A DNA stretch of 64,000 bases from Mucilaginibacter conchicola. Lineage in GTDB: Bacteria; Bacteroidota; Bacteroidia; Sphingobacteriales; Sphingobacteriaceae. The translations under genes were made by a program, and so were the position numbers. Position 1 is the first letter of the stretch; the number at the start of each line of letters is the position of its first letter. This document shows, piece after piece, positions 43,502-52,065 of the stretch. The DNA is taken from positions 248,001 through 312,000 of the forward strand of contig NZ_QWDC01000001.1 in the NCBI RefSeq assembly GCF_003432115.1, written 5' to 3'. The notes under the pieces are model-generated. The model made no database searches. It saw only the letters and a program-made list of their open reading frames with translations, and was not told the origin of the DNA.

Positions 43502-45958
43502 ATGTTAAAGAACTACTTTAAAATTGCCCTCAGAGGATTTCGAAAACACAAGCTGTTCACGTTTATTAATGTGATAGGTCTGTCAATCGGTATCAGCGCA
43601 TCGCTGGTGATCTACCTCATCGTACATTACGACCTCACTTTTAACAAATTTGCAGGCGGTAATGATGGTATTTATCGTGTAACTACCGAGTATGCTTTCT
43701 CGGGCGAGGTTGGCTACAACAGCGGTGTTTGTACGCCTCTTACTGAAGCTATTAAAACAGACATATCGGGAATAGAAAAATCGGCGCCGTTCTATACACT
43801 TTATGAGGCGCGTGTACAAGTACCGCACGGCAAAGGAGAGGAGTTTAAACTGAACAAGGAGAACGGCATTGTAATAGCAGACGGCCGCTATTTTAACCTA
43901 TTCAAATACAATTGGGTTGCCGGCAATGCTAAAACATCGTTAAGCCAGCCTTACCAGGTTGTGTTAACCGAGAGCCAGGCCAAGAAATATTTTCCGGGTA
44001 TGGGCTATCAGGATATGATAGGCCGTGAAATTGTTTATGAAGATTCGGTACGCACCAATGTAAGCGGTGTAGTAGCCGACCTGAAAGGCAATACAGATTT
44101 CCTCTTCCATGATTTTATCTCGTTTAAAACTGCAGACGTAGACAGTCTGTTTAAAGGTTATTTCCAACCTACAGAATGGGGAAGCACCAATTCAGCATCG
44201 CAGCTTTTTGTTAAGCTTGATAAAAATACGGCTGCTACAAACGTGATAAAACAGTTAAATGTACTGCGTAACAAACGTGCACCACAAAAGGCAGATAAAG
44301 CCAATTACACCAAATTTGATCTGGAGAAACTGGATGATCTGCACTTTGACCAAAAGTATTATTCGTTTGATGGCGCACGTACGGCCAATCGCAGTACGCT
44401 TTACGGTTTGTTAATAATAGCAGCATTCTTGTTGCTATTGGGTTGTATCAACTTTATAAATCTGACTACAGCGCAGGCATCACAAAGGGCAAAAGAAATA
44501 GGCATCCGCAAAACTATGGGCAGCGGGAGAGGGCAGCTCATTATGCAATTTATGAGCGAGACTTTTTTGGTAACCCTGTTTGCCGTTATCATCTCTGTTG
44601 CACTTACGCCTTTGATCCTCAAATTATTCAGCACATTTATTCCTGATGGTGTAAAGCCTGATCTGTTACAACCCAATCTTTTGTTATTCCTTGCAGGATT
44701 AACGGTGGTAGTAAGCGTGTTATCGGGCTTTTATCCGGCGCTGGTTTTATCTAATTATAAACCTGTTGTTGTGTTAAAATCGCAAGTAGCGCCAACATCC
44801 GGCAATACCCGTAAAACCCTTTTGCGGAAATCGTTAACCGTTACGCAATTTGTTATAGCGCAATTCTTTATTATGGCTACCATACTTGTAGGCAAGCAGA
44901 TACATTATGCCTTAACTAAAGATATGGGTTTTAAAAAGGATGCCATACTAATTGTTACAACGCCCTATAAAAGTGCCAGAACCAACAAAAAGCAGGTCTT
45001 CCTGAATAAAATACGTTCTATGCCGCAGATAAAAATGATAGCGGTAGGGGGAGATGCACCACTTTCCGGGGGCACACATTCAACTGAGGTAACTTATAAA
45101 AACGGAAAAACCGAAGTAAAAACCGATCTGCAGCAAAAATTTGGCGACGAAAATTATCTCAAAATATATGATATAAAACTGCTTGCAGGTCGTAACCTTA
45201 CACCTGCTGATACTGGCAGAGCAACCGTAATTAATGCCACTTATGCAAAAACGTTAGGTTTTAAAAATGTTGCCGACGCAGTTGGTATAACGTTGGACTA
45301 CAATGATAAAAAACGAGAGATAGTTGGTGTAATGAAAGATTTTAACCAGAAATCTCTACGTTCGCAAATTAAGCCTTTGGCTTTTATTGAACCACAACGT
45401 TTCAGTAACCGTGTATTGCATATTGCCCTTAAGCCGCAAACTGCCGGCGGTAAAGAATGGAAAACAGCCATTGCCGGCATGGAGCACGTTTGGAAAGAGC
45501 TTTACCCCGAAGAAGAATTTAGCTATACATTTTTTGATGACAGTATTGCTAAGTTCTATGAAAGCGAACAACAAACTTCAACGCTGCTGTCATGGGCAAC
45601 AGGTTTATCAATACTGATAAGCTGCTTGGGGTTACTGGGCCTTGCTATGTATACCACCAGCCTGCGCACCAAGGAGATAGGTGTACGCAAGGTATTAGGT
45701 GCAACGGTGGCGCAAATAGTTACCTTGTTGTCAACTGAACTAATATGGCTGATTGTATTGGCGTTTATCGTAGTAACGCCGATAGCCTATTACGCCATGC
45801 ACAAATGGATGGAGAACTTTGCCGACCGCACTAATATAAGCTGGTGGATATTTGCGCTGAGCGGCATGGGCATGCTGCTGATAGCATTGTTTACCCTGAG
45901 TTTTCAAACTATAAGAGCGGCTATAGCCAACCCAGTGCGCAGCCTCAGAAGCGAATAA
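43502..45958 (+). CDS. MacB/FtsX-type ABC permease P11 (subgroup IV)
   Basis: An 818-residue permease, the longest in the array. It pairs with P13: both have a LHFD word before the second helix (here EKLDDLHFDQKYYSFDGAR), read INFINLTTAQ or INFINLSTAQ rather than NFMNLSTAR, and have a loop rich in charged residues. The first coupling motif is RAKEIGIRKTMGSGRGQL. The second periplasmic domain contains GGDAPLSGGTHSTEVTYKNGKTEVKTD. The last block, SCLGLLGLAMYTTSLRTKEIGVRKVLGATVAQIV, has leucine in place of the usual phenylalanine. It ends AIANPVRSLRSE. A strong terminator 22 bases after the stop codon closes unit C. Confidence 0.92.
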   Translation: MLKNYFKIALRGFRKHKLFTFINVIGLSIGISASLVIYLIVHYDLTFNKFAGGNDGIYRVTTEYAFSGEVGYNSGVCTPLTEAIKTDISGIEKSAPFYTLYEARVQVPHGKGEEFKLNKENGIVIADGRYFNLFKYNWVAGNAKTSLSQPYQVVLTESQAKKYFPGMGYQDMIGREIVYEDSVRTNVSGVVADLKGNTDFLFHDFISFKTADVDSLFKGYFQPTEWGSTNSASQLFVKLDKNTAATNVIKQLNVLRNKRAPQKADKANYTKFDLEKLDDLHFDQKYYSFDGARTANRSTLYGLLIIAAFLLLLGCINFINLTTAQASQRAKEIGIRKTMGSGRGQLIMQFMSETFLVTLFAVIISVALTPLILKLFSTFIPDGVKPDLLQPNLLLFLAGLTVVVSVLSGFYPALVLSNYKPVVVLKSQVAPTSGNTRKTLLRKSLTVTQFVIAQFFIMATILVGKQIHYALTKDMGFKKDAILIVTTPYKSARTNKKQVFLNKIRSMPQIKMIAVGGDAPLSGGTHSTEVTYKNGKTEVKTDLQQKFGDENYLKIYDIKLLAGRNLTPADTGRATVINATYAKTLGFKNVADAVGITLDYNDKKREIVGVMKDFNQKSLRSQIKPLAFIEPQRFSNRVLHIALKPQTAGGKEWKTAIAGMEHVWKELYPEEEFSYTFFDDSIAKFYESEQQTSTLLSWATGLSILISCLGLLGLAMYTTSLRTKEIGVRKVLGATVAQIVTLLSTELIWLIVLAFIVVTPIAYYAMHKWMENFADRTNISWWIFALSGMGMLLIALFTLSFQTIRAAIANPVRSLRSE

Positions 45959-45980
45959 TTTAACCTGAATTATATAAACG

Positions 45981-46009
45981 AAACAGCGGCCCTTGAAGCC
46001 GCTGTTTTT
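45981..46009 (+). terminator. Rho-independent terminator at the end of unit C
   Basis: Perfect 10-base arms AAACAGCGGC (45981-45990) and GCCGCTGTTT (45998-46007) with a 7-base loop, followed by more Ts. It separates P11 from P12. Confidence 0.92.
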
Positions 46010-46085
46010 ATTTAGTTAAGATATGTTAAAAGTTTACCGGTTAATATTTTATATACGGATATTGCAGGTATAAAATCCTGTCACG

Positions 46086-48449
46086 ATGATTAAAAACTAC
46101 TTCAAAACTGCTTGGCGAAACCTCACGCAAAACAAAGCATCATCGATCATCAACATCAGCGGATTGGCTATTGGTATGGCGGTAAGTTTTACGTTGCTGC
46201 TTTATGTTTACAATGAGTTTAGTTTTGATAAGTTTCATGCAAACAACGAGCGACTTTACCAGGTATTTAAAAACCAGCCCGCCAGCGGCGTAATAAAAAC
46301 TAAAAGCTACACGCCGCAAACCCTGGCACCTGTACTGCAAAAAGATTTCCCTGAGATTGAGAATACTGCCCGCATGAGCGAAGCCACAAATGCGCTGGTT
46401 ACCTATAAAAACAGATCGTTGAAGTTTAAAAGCTATGCTACAGATCCGTCGTTTATGCAGTTATTTAGTTTTGAAACGGTTTATGGCGATAAAGTAAATC
46501 CGTTAGCAGATGAATCATCTGTAGTAATCACGCAATCTGCCGCAACTGCTTTATTTGCTGATGAAAATCCGGTGGGAAAAGTGTTGCAGTATAATTCTTC
46601 TCCTTTAAAAGTGAGCGCCGTTATCCGGGATAATCCTCAAAATTCAAGCTTTGATTTTAAAGTTTTGATCCCATGGCAGGCTTTTTTAAACCAGGCACCC
46701 TGGCTTAAGGATGCAGGTTGGGATAACTATTCCTACGCAACCTATGTGTTGTTAAAGCATGGGACTTTTGTAGCATCCGTTAACAACAAGATAAAACACC
46801 TTATAGCAAAATATTATGCGCCGGATAAGACCATCGAGCTGTTCGCTTATCCGTTTAGCAAACTGCACTTATATGGCAACTTTGTAAACGGCGTAAACAG
46901 TGGTGGCAATATCGAATATGTACGCCTTTTCTTGTTACTCGCTATAGGCATGTTGTTTATTGCCTGTATAAATTTTATGAACCTTTCTACAGCCCGCTCC
47001 GAGAAACGCGCACGCGAAGTAGGGATACGCAAAGTTATGGGAGCAAGACGCTTTTCGCTCATAAAGCAGTTTATGGCCGAATCGTTAACTATGGCTTTCT
47101 CCGCTTTTCTTATTTCTATTATCCTGATGATATTGTTGCTGCCCACCTTTAATACGGCAATGCACATTCAGCTAAGCATACCTTATACCAGCTTGTGGGC
47201 GTGGATGGCGGCTTTCGCCATCACCATTTTTACAGGCGTTATAGCGGGAAGTTATCCTGCTTTATTTCTATCATCATTTAATCCGGTGAGGGTTTTAAAA
47301 GGACAACTTACAGGGTTACGTACAGCTGTAAAGCCACGACAGGTATTAGTTGTAATGCAATTTACCTTTGCAGTTTGCCTTATTGTAAGTAGTATATTTA
47401 TCTACAAACAAATAAATTACATTGCCAATAAGCCTGTTGGGTACAACCGCAATGGCTTAATAGAATTGCCTATTGAAGGCGGACTTTTCGGTAAGTTTGA
47501 AAGCTTTAGGCTTGATGCCATAAAGGCCGGAGCGATTACTGATGGGGCATTAATATCAGAACCCATAACAAAAATAACCGGCGCATCATGGGGTAATACC
47601 TGGCCCGGACAGCTACTCGGTGAGGATAAAGTGGTAATTGATTGCATTGCGGCCACATATCACTTTACAGATACTTATCAGCTTAAATTTATACAAGGGC
47701 GCGATTTTGACATAGCCCGACCATCAGACAGCGCCGGTGTTATACTTAATGTGGCTGCGGTAAAGCTGATGCGATTAAAAGAGCCAATCGGGCAGCCTAT
47801 TAAATGGATGGGAGCAAACCGTACCGTAATAGGTGTTGTGAAAGATTTTGTTTGGGGATCGCCTTACGAGCCGGTTAAGCCAACCATTATAGGCTACGTT
47901 AAGGACTGGGTAGGTAATATAGGCCTCAGGTTGAATCCCAATCTCTCGGCCTCAAAAAGTCTTGCTTTATTGGAATCGGTTTATAAAAAGTATAATCCTC
48001 AATATCCGTTTGAATACACGTTTACCGACGAAGCTTTCAGCAATAAATTTCAAAGTGAAAAAGTATTAGGGGCGATGGCACTTACGTTCACTTCACTTGC
48101 GGTCATCATATCCTGCCTTGAGCTATTCGGGCTCGCATCGTTCTCAGCAGAGCAGCGCCGAAAAGAGCTGAGCATTCGCAAAGTATTAGGTGCCAGTGTG
48201 GCTAATTTGTGGTTTAAACTATCAAACGAGTTTATAAAACTGGTTGTTATATCATTCTTTATCGGCTCGGCATTAAGCTGGTACTATATCCATAATTGGT
48301 TAAACAGTTATACATACCATGCTGATATATCGGTTGATGTATTTGGAGTTACACTGATTGCCAGTTTACTTATCTGCTTACTGGCGGTTAGCTGGCAGGC
48401 TGTAAAAGCTGCATGGGTAAATCCCGTAAAAAACCTGCGCGGCGAGTAA
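46086..48449 (+). CDS. MacB/FtsX-type ABC permease P12 (subgroup II, divergent orphan)
   Basis: A 787-residue permease of subgroup II (KLHLYGNFVNGVNSGGNIEYVRLF, STARSEKRAREVGIRKVMGARR). It is more divergent than any other copy in places that are otherwise fixed: SCLELFGLA in place of SCLGLFGLA, QRRKELSIRKVLGAS in place of KEIGIRKVLGAS, and a tail NPVKNLRGE in place of NPVKSLRSE. The W-D-G-K position reads TWPGQ. It stands between the terminator of unit C and recR, with neither the 25-bp motif nor TGGYAT-TTTT upstream, so it seems to be outside the common control. The frame is open over its full length, so it is not a pseudogene by sequence. recR starts 44 bases later. Confidence 0.9.
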   Translation: MIKNYFKTAWRNLTQNKASSIINISGLAIGMAVSFTLLLYVYNEFSFDKFHANNERLYQVFKNQPASGVIKTKSYTPQTLAPVLQKDFPEIENTARMSEATNALVTYKNRSLKFKSYATDPSFMQLFSFETVYGDKVNPLADESSVVITQSAATALFADENPVGKVLQYNSSPLKVSAVIRDNPQNSSFDFKVLIPWQAFLNQAPWLKDAGWDNYSYATYVLLKHGTFVASVNNKIKHLIAKYYAPDKTIELFAYPFSKLHLYGNFVNGVNSGGNIEYVRLFLLLAIGMLFIACINFMNLSTARSEKRAREVGIRKVMGARRFSLIKQFMAESLTMAFSAFLISIILMILLLPTFNTAMHIQLSIPYTSLWAWMAAFAITIFTGVIAGSYPALFLSSFNPVRVLKGQLTGLRTAVKPRQVLVVMQFTFAVCLIVSSIFIYKQINYIANKPVGYNRNGLIELPIEGGLFGKFESFRLDAIKAGAITDGALISEPITKITGASWGNTWPGQLLGEDKVVIDCIAATYHFTDTYQLKFIQGRDFDIARPSDSAGVILNVAAVKLMRLKEPIGQPIKWMGANRTVIGVVKDFVWGSPYEPVKPTIIGYVKDWVGNIGLRLNPNLSASKSLALLESVYKKYNPQYPFEYTFTDEAFSNKFQSEKVLGAMALTFTSLAVIISCLELFGLASFSAEQRRKELSIRKVLGASVANLWFKLSNEFIKLVVISFFIGSALSWYYIHNWLNSYTYHADISVDVFGVTLIASLLICLLAVSWQAVKAAWVNPVKNLRGE

Positions 48450-48493
48450 GCCAACATAGCAAACCAACGCCGAAAATTGCGTAAATTCGCGGT

Positions 48494-49108
48494 ATGAACT
48501 TTTCATCAAAGTTGTTGGAAGAAGCGGTTGCTGAATTTGCAAAATTACCGGGTGTTGGCCAGAAAACGGCCTTGCGCCTGGTGCTGCATTTACTAAACCG
48601 CGATGTGGAAGAGGTTCAAAAATTCAGCACAGCAGTAAGCCGTTTACGCAACGAGATCCAGTTTTGCCAAACCTGCCATAACATATCTGATACAGCCACC
48701 TGCGAAATATGCGCTTCGCCACGCCGCGATCATAGTTTGATATGCGTAGTTGAGGATACCCGCGATGTGATGGCCATTGAAAATACCAACCAATATAATG
48801 GCGTCTATCACGTGCTTGGCGGATTGATATCGCCTATGGATGGGATAGGCCCGGCCGACCTGCAGGTTGATTCCCTTGTTGAACGGCTTAAAGAAAATAA
48901 TGTAAAAGAAATCATATTTGCCTTAAGCGCAACTATGGAAGGCGATACCACTATTTTCTATCTGCACAAACGCTTAAAACAATTTAACATAAATATCTCT
49001 ACAATAGCCCGTGGCATAGCTTTTGGTGGTGAATTGGAGTACGTTGACGAGATCACTTTAGGACGATCTATAGTGACCCGCATACCGTACGAAAATTCAT
49101 TATCCTAA
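48494..49108 (+). CDS. recR: Recombination mediator RecR
   Basis: A 204-residue RecR, the usual length. The N-terminal helix-hairpin-helix [18 protein letters not shown] is followed by a four-cysteine zinc finger (C58, C61, C70, C73), then the Toprim domain with [13 protein letters not shown] and [12 protein letters not shown], and the C-terminal [22 protein letters not shown]. RecR works with RecO and RecF to load RecA at gaps in DNA. It is a housekeeping gene sitting at the edge of the permease array, 44 bases after P12 and 5 bases before the glycosyltransferase gene, so it marks the boundary between array and ancestral chromosome. Confidence 0.98.
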   Translation: MNFSSKLLEEAVAEFAKLPGVGQKTALRLVLHLLNRDVEEVQKFSTAVSRLRNEIQFCQTCHNISDTATCEICASPRRDHSLICVVEDTRDVMAIENTNQYNGVYHVLGGLISPMDGIGPADLQVDSLVERLKENNVKEIIFALSATMEGDTTIFYLHKRLKQFNINISTIARGIAFGGELEYVDEITLGRSIVTRIPYENSLS

Positions 49109-49113
49109 CGCGT

Positions 49114-49953
49114 ATGAAACTTTCTGTCATTGTAGTTAACCATAACATGTGCAGCCTGTTAAAACAGTGCTTAGTTACTTTAACAAGAGCATGTAAAGAT
49201 ATTGAACATCAATTAATTGTAATTGATGATGCATCTACAGATAAGTCGGTTGAAATGATGCAGGCCGAGTTCCCCGAAGCTACTTTGATAGTTAATGACC
49301 ATAGCGTTGGCATGGCTGCGGCCCGTAACCAGGGTATCGAAAAAGCAAACGGCGAGTATGTTTTACTGGTCAATGCGGATACAATAAGCGGCAAAAAAAC
49401 GATAGAACAGGTTGTTGAATTTATGGACAAGCATGCCGATGCCGGTGGTGTTGGAGTGCGCGCTTTAACTCCTCGAGGCCGTTTCATGCCCGATTCAAGA
49501 ACAGGCTTCACCCGCGGCTGGGCCATGTTGCTTAAAGTAACCGGACTGGCCAAATACTTCTCAAAATCGCGCCTTTACAAACATGATGAGAACTGGATAG
49601 AGGAAGAGGAATTTGCCACTACCGAAGTTGACGTGATCAACGGCGCATTTATGCTTTTACGCCGCTCTGCTTTAAAAGAAGTGGGTAATCTTGATGAGCG
49701 CTTTATCCAATACGGTCATGATATCGACCTGTCGTTCCGTTTACGTTTGGCGGGTTATAAAAATTACTACTATCCACGTACATATATTCTCAATTTCGCC
49801 AAACAACTGGTACCTAAATTTACATGGAACTACATCCGTAAATTTTATGGCGCTATGATTATATTCGCCGGCAAATATCTGTTTAAAATGCCAGAAATTA
49901 AGGTTCCGGGCATGCCGCAGATCTTTGCCCCGAAATATGAGATTGAAAGATAA
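49114..49953 (+). CDS. Family 2 glycosyltransferase
   Basis: A 279-residue GT-A glycosyltransferase of the GT2 (rhamnosyltransferase-like) type. The nucleotide-sugar binding part is SVIVVNHN, IVIDDASTDKS and VGMAAARNQGIEKANGEYVLLVNADT, in which NAD stands where many relatives have the N-P-D form of the DXD-like motif. The acceptor part includes VINGAFMLLRRSALKEVG and DERFIQYGHDIDLSFRLRLAG, with the E/D-rich catalytic stretch typical of the family. A mild hydrophobic patch near the C-terminus (IRKFYGAMIIFAGKYL) may contact the membrane. It lies 5 bases after recR and overlaps the SDR gene start by 17 bases. The sugar and acceptor are not predictable; a role in surface polysaccharide is likely. 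Confidence 0.9.
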   Translation: MKLSVIVVNHNMCSLLKQCLVTLTRACKDIEHQLIVIDDASTDKSVEMMQAEFPEATLIVNDHSVGMAAARNQGIEKANGEYVLLVNADTISGKKTIEQVVEFMDKHADAGGVGVRALTPRGRFMPDSRTGFTRGWAMLLKVTGLAKYFSKSRLYKHDENWIEEEEFATTEVDVINGAFMLLRRSALKEVGNLDERFIQYGHDIDLSFRLRLAGYKNYYYPRTYILNFAKQLVPKFTWNYIRKFYGAMIIFAGKYLFKMPEIKVPGMPQIFAPKYEIER

Positions 49954-50752
49954 AGTTGTTGTTATAACCGGTGCATCATCAGGCATTGGTAAATCCCTTG
50001 CTTATGAATTTGCGAAACGCGGCGCCAACCTGGTATTGGGAGCACGCCAGTTTGTAACCCTTTGCGAAATAACACAGGATATAGAAGCCCGCCACCAAAA
50101 CCGATCTGTTGCCGTACAATGCGATGTTACGGTTGAAGAAGATTGCAAAACCCTCATTAAACAAGCTTTATTAACCTTCGGCAGGGTAGATGTGTTGATC
50201 AATAACGCCGGTATCTCCATGCGTGCGCTTTTCAAAGATGTTGATTTAAAAGTTCTTAAGGAACTAATGGATGTAAACTTTTGGGGAACTGTTAATTGCA
50301 CTAAATATGCGTTACCCGAAATTGCCAAAACTGGTGGTAGTATTGTCGCCGTTTCTTCCATAGCCGGGTACAAAGGCTTGCCCGGCCGCTCTGGTTACTC
50401 GGCATCAAAATATGCGATGAATGGCTTTATGGATGCTTTACGTGTAGAGAACCTGAAAACAGGGGTACATATCATGGTGGCATGCCCGGGTTTTACGGCC
50501 TCAAACATCCGCAATACGGCTTTAAATAAAGACGGCGTTTCTCAGCAGGAGAGTACTCTTAATGAGGCCAAAATGATGTCGTCAGAAGAAGTAGCTATCC
50601 GCATAGCTAATGGGGTAGAGAACCGCAAACGTACGCTGATACTAACCTTTCAGGGTAAACTAACTGTGTTCCTGAGCAAGTTTGTGCCGGCGTTTCTGGA
50701 TAAACAGGTTTACAAACTGTTCTCTAAAGAGCGCGATCCATTACTGAAGTAA
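49937..50752 (+). CDS. Short-chain dehydrogenase/reductase
   Basis: A 271-residue classical SDR. I start at the ATG at 49937, which overlaps the glycosyltransferase gene by 17 bases in another frame; a longer frame from the TTG at 49925 is less natural. The cofactor loop TGASSGIGKS, the NNAG motif in LINNAGIS, the catalytic serine in VSSIAGYKG and the YSASK catalytic pair are all present in the right order. The C-terminal tail after VENRKRTLILTFQGK is basic and hydrophobic, similar to SDRs that act on lipid-like substrates at membranes. It ends 2 bases before the convergent potassium-channel gene. The substrate is unknown. Confidence 0.92.
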   Translation: MRLKDKVVVITGASSGIGKSLAYEFAKRGANLVLGARQFVTLCEITQDIEARHQNRSVAVQCDVTVEEDCKTLIKQALLTFGRVDVLINNAGISMRALFKDVDLKVLKELMDVNFWGTVNCTKYALPEIAKTGGSIVAVSSIAGYKGLPGRSGYSASKYAMNGFMDALRVENLKTGVHIMVACPGFTASNIRNTALNKDGVSQQESTLNEAKMMSSEEVAIRIANGVENRKRTLILTFQGKLTVFLSKFVPAFLDKQVYKLFSKERDPLLK

Positions 50753-50754
50753 GA

Positions 50755-51696
50755 TTAGCTCAATCTCTCAAAGCTATTTATCTCACTCATATCTAATACG
50801 ATACGACCATCTCCATCACGCTGAAACATGGGCGTAAATTTCGCATCCCAAATCATTTCAGGCACCTGGTATGCGGTGCGCGAGTGTACCGTTTGCGAGA
50901 AGGTATCATCGAAGGCTTTGAGTAGTATGGAGAAACTTGCCTCGCCACGGGCAAGGTCATCATGGGTCATATCAATTAACGGGCTGTTCTCATCAAGCGG
51001 GTGTACAACCGTCCAGTTTAATGTAAGCATGCTTACATTTTTCCGCTCGAGACTCAGCGGGAAAAATCTACGCAATGGTTTGCCATCTATCATTTCGTTG
51101 TAAGAGAATATCACTTCCACATCCAGATCTATCAGCACGTTCTTACGGATATTACACAGTCTGAACATCAGCCCGCGGCCGCCATCGCGATATGGTGCCA
51201 CCAGCAGATTATGGCTGTAAACTATTTTAGCCGTAGGCCTCGAGAAACGCCCGTAAAGCAAACCGGTAGCCAGTGCAAAGGCCAGTAAACCCAGCATCGA
51301 TTCAAATGCTGCCACACTATTGGCCACCACGCCCTGCGGCGTAATATGCCCGTAACCAACTGTTGAAAGGGTTTGTGCCGAAAAGAAAAACGCATCCAAA
51401 AACTGAGGCATGCCACCACCTTCAATGGTACCATCGAGGCTGCTGTTGCCAATAAGTACATATAGACACGCAAAAAACACATTGGTGAAAAGGTAGCCGC
51501 TCAGCACCACTATCCAGAACTTAGCCCAACTCATGGTGATCAGTGTGTGGTAGGTATCGGCCGTATTAAAACGCGCAAGGCCTTTACGCTTTACATTAAC
51601 CGAGCCGTCCTTATTTAGCAGGGGCTGGTTTTTGATAACCGGTTGAGGGCCAAAACCAAGGTCGTTCTCGGGGTTTATCTTTTGCTCGCGGATCAT
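50755..51696 (-). CDS. Inward-rectifier (Kir-type) potassium channel
   Basis: A 313-residue KirBac-type channel. Two membrane helices (about 59-81 and 123-149) flank the pore helix and the selectivity filter TVGYG at 112-116 in SAQTLSTVGYGHITP. The remaining C-terminal part, about 160 residues, is the cytoplasmic beta-sandwich of Kir channels, with VYSHNLLVAPYRDGGRGLMFRLCN and HPLDENSPLIDMTHDDL. An N-terminal slide-helix region precedes the first helix. Such channels conduct potassium and are gated by lipids or pH. The gene is alone on the minus strand and convergent with the SDR gene; its upstream region carries an inverted repeat. Confidence 0.94.
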   Translation of the reverse strand: MIREQKINPENDLGFGPQPVIKNQPLLNKDGSVNVKRKGLARFNTADTYHTLITMSWAKFWIVVLSGYLFTNVFFACLYVLIGNSSLDGTIEGGGMPQFLDAFFFSAQTLSTVGYGHITPQGVVANSVAAFESMLGLLAFALATGLLYGRFSRPTAKIVYSHNLLVAPYRDGGRGLMFRLCNIRKNVLIDLDVEVIFSYNEMIDGKPLRRFFPLSLERKNVSMLTLNWTVVHPLDENSPLIDMTHDDLARGEASFSILLKAFDDTFSQTVHSRTAYQVPEMIWDAKFTPMFQRDGDGRIVLDMSEINSFERLS

Positions 51697-51803
51697 TTAT
51701 AATGAGTAAAGGACTGAATGAGTAATAACACAAATATGCAAATGAATGAATCAATATTAAAAGATATTCACTCATTCCATCCATCACTAATTCGCTCATT
51801 ATA
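51697..51803. repeat. Inverted repeat (R3) upstream of the channel and trp leader
   Basis: Outer arms TTATAATGAG (51697-51706) and CTCATTATAA (51794-51803) pair perfectly; inner words GAATGAGTAAT and ATTCACTCATTC nearly pair as well. It looks like a third family of simple-word inverted repeats. It occupies most of the stretch between the channel gene and the trp promoter. Confidence 0.55.
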
Positions 51804-51812
51804 AAATACCTC

Positions 51813-51843
51813 TTGCATTTAGTAAAAACAATTTCCATATTTG
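51813..51843 (+). promoter_or_regulatory. Possible Bacteroidota-type promoter for the trp leader
   Basis: TTGC at 51813-51816 and CATATTTG at 51836-51843, 19 bases apart, resemble the Bacteroidota -33 (TTTG) and -7 (TANNTTTG) elements. A start near 51849 would leave a very short leader before the ATG at 51856. The match is imperfect. Confidence 0.4.
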
Positions 51844-51855
51844 CCACACAAGAAC

Positions 51856-51906
51856 ATGAAAGTACAATTAAACAATAACTGGTGGTGGCTTAACGAGATA
51901 TCGTAA
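51856..51906 (+). CDS. trpL: trp operon leader peptide with three tandem Trp codons
   Basis: A 16-residue open frame, MKVQLNNNWWWLNEIS, with codons 9-11 all TGG. Three consecutive Trp codons in a short peptide directly before a terminator and the trpD gene are the hallmark of ribosome-mediated attenuation. The stop codon ends at 51906 and the antiterminator arm GGCAACC begins at the next base, 51907. A ribosome that finishes the peptide would cover that arm, and one stalled at the Trp codons would leave it free. The coding sequence is read directly; the mechanism follows from the well-known trp attenuators of other bacteria. Confidence 0.9.
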   Translation: MKVQLNNNWWWLNEIS

Positions 51907-51974
51907 GGCAACCTCATTTTTTGTTTTTATATAAAGATATTTAGAAGGGTTGCCATACGGCAGCCCTTTTTTTT
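51907..51974 (+). terminator. trp attenuator: antiterminator and terminator hairpins
   Basis: Terminator: AAGGGTTGCC (51945-51954) pairs with GGCAGCCCTT (51959-51968), one G-T pair, 4-base loop, then an eight-T run (51967-51974). Antiterminator: GGCAACC at 51907-51913 pairs perfectly with GGTTGCC at 51948-51954, the left arm of the terminator. The two structures exclude each other. Confidence 0.9.
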
Positions 51975-51975
51975 G

Positions 51976-52065
51976 CCCCCCGGCCCCCTAAAGGGGGAGT
52001 AGGATAGGCGAATCGGACGTTAACATTTAAAGACAAAATTCCCCCTTTAGGGGGGTAGGGGGCTA
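51976..52065. repeat. CCCCCTTTAGGGGG elements, copies 2 and 3, as an inverted pair
   Basis: At about 51976-52003 the element reads GGCCCCCTAAAGGGGGAG and at 52041-52065 CCCCCTTTAGGGGGGTAG, so the copies face each other across 37 bases. The second runs to the base before the trpD ATG and would hide the ribosome-binding region in a G-rich hairpin. A further copy is at 9345. Confidence 0.65.

Noticed and set aside
46086..48449. P12 as a pseudogene
   Set aside because: The frame is open over the full 787 residues without stop or frameshift; only motif changes are seen.
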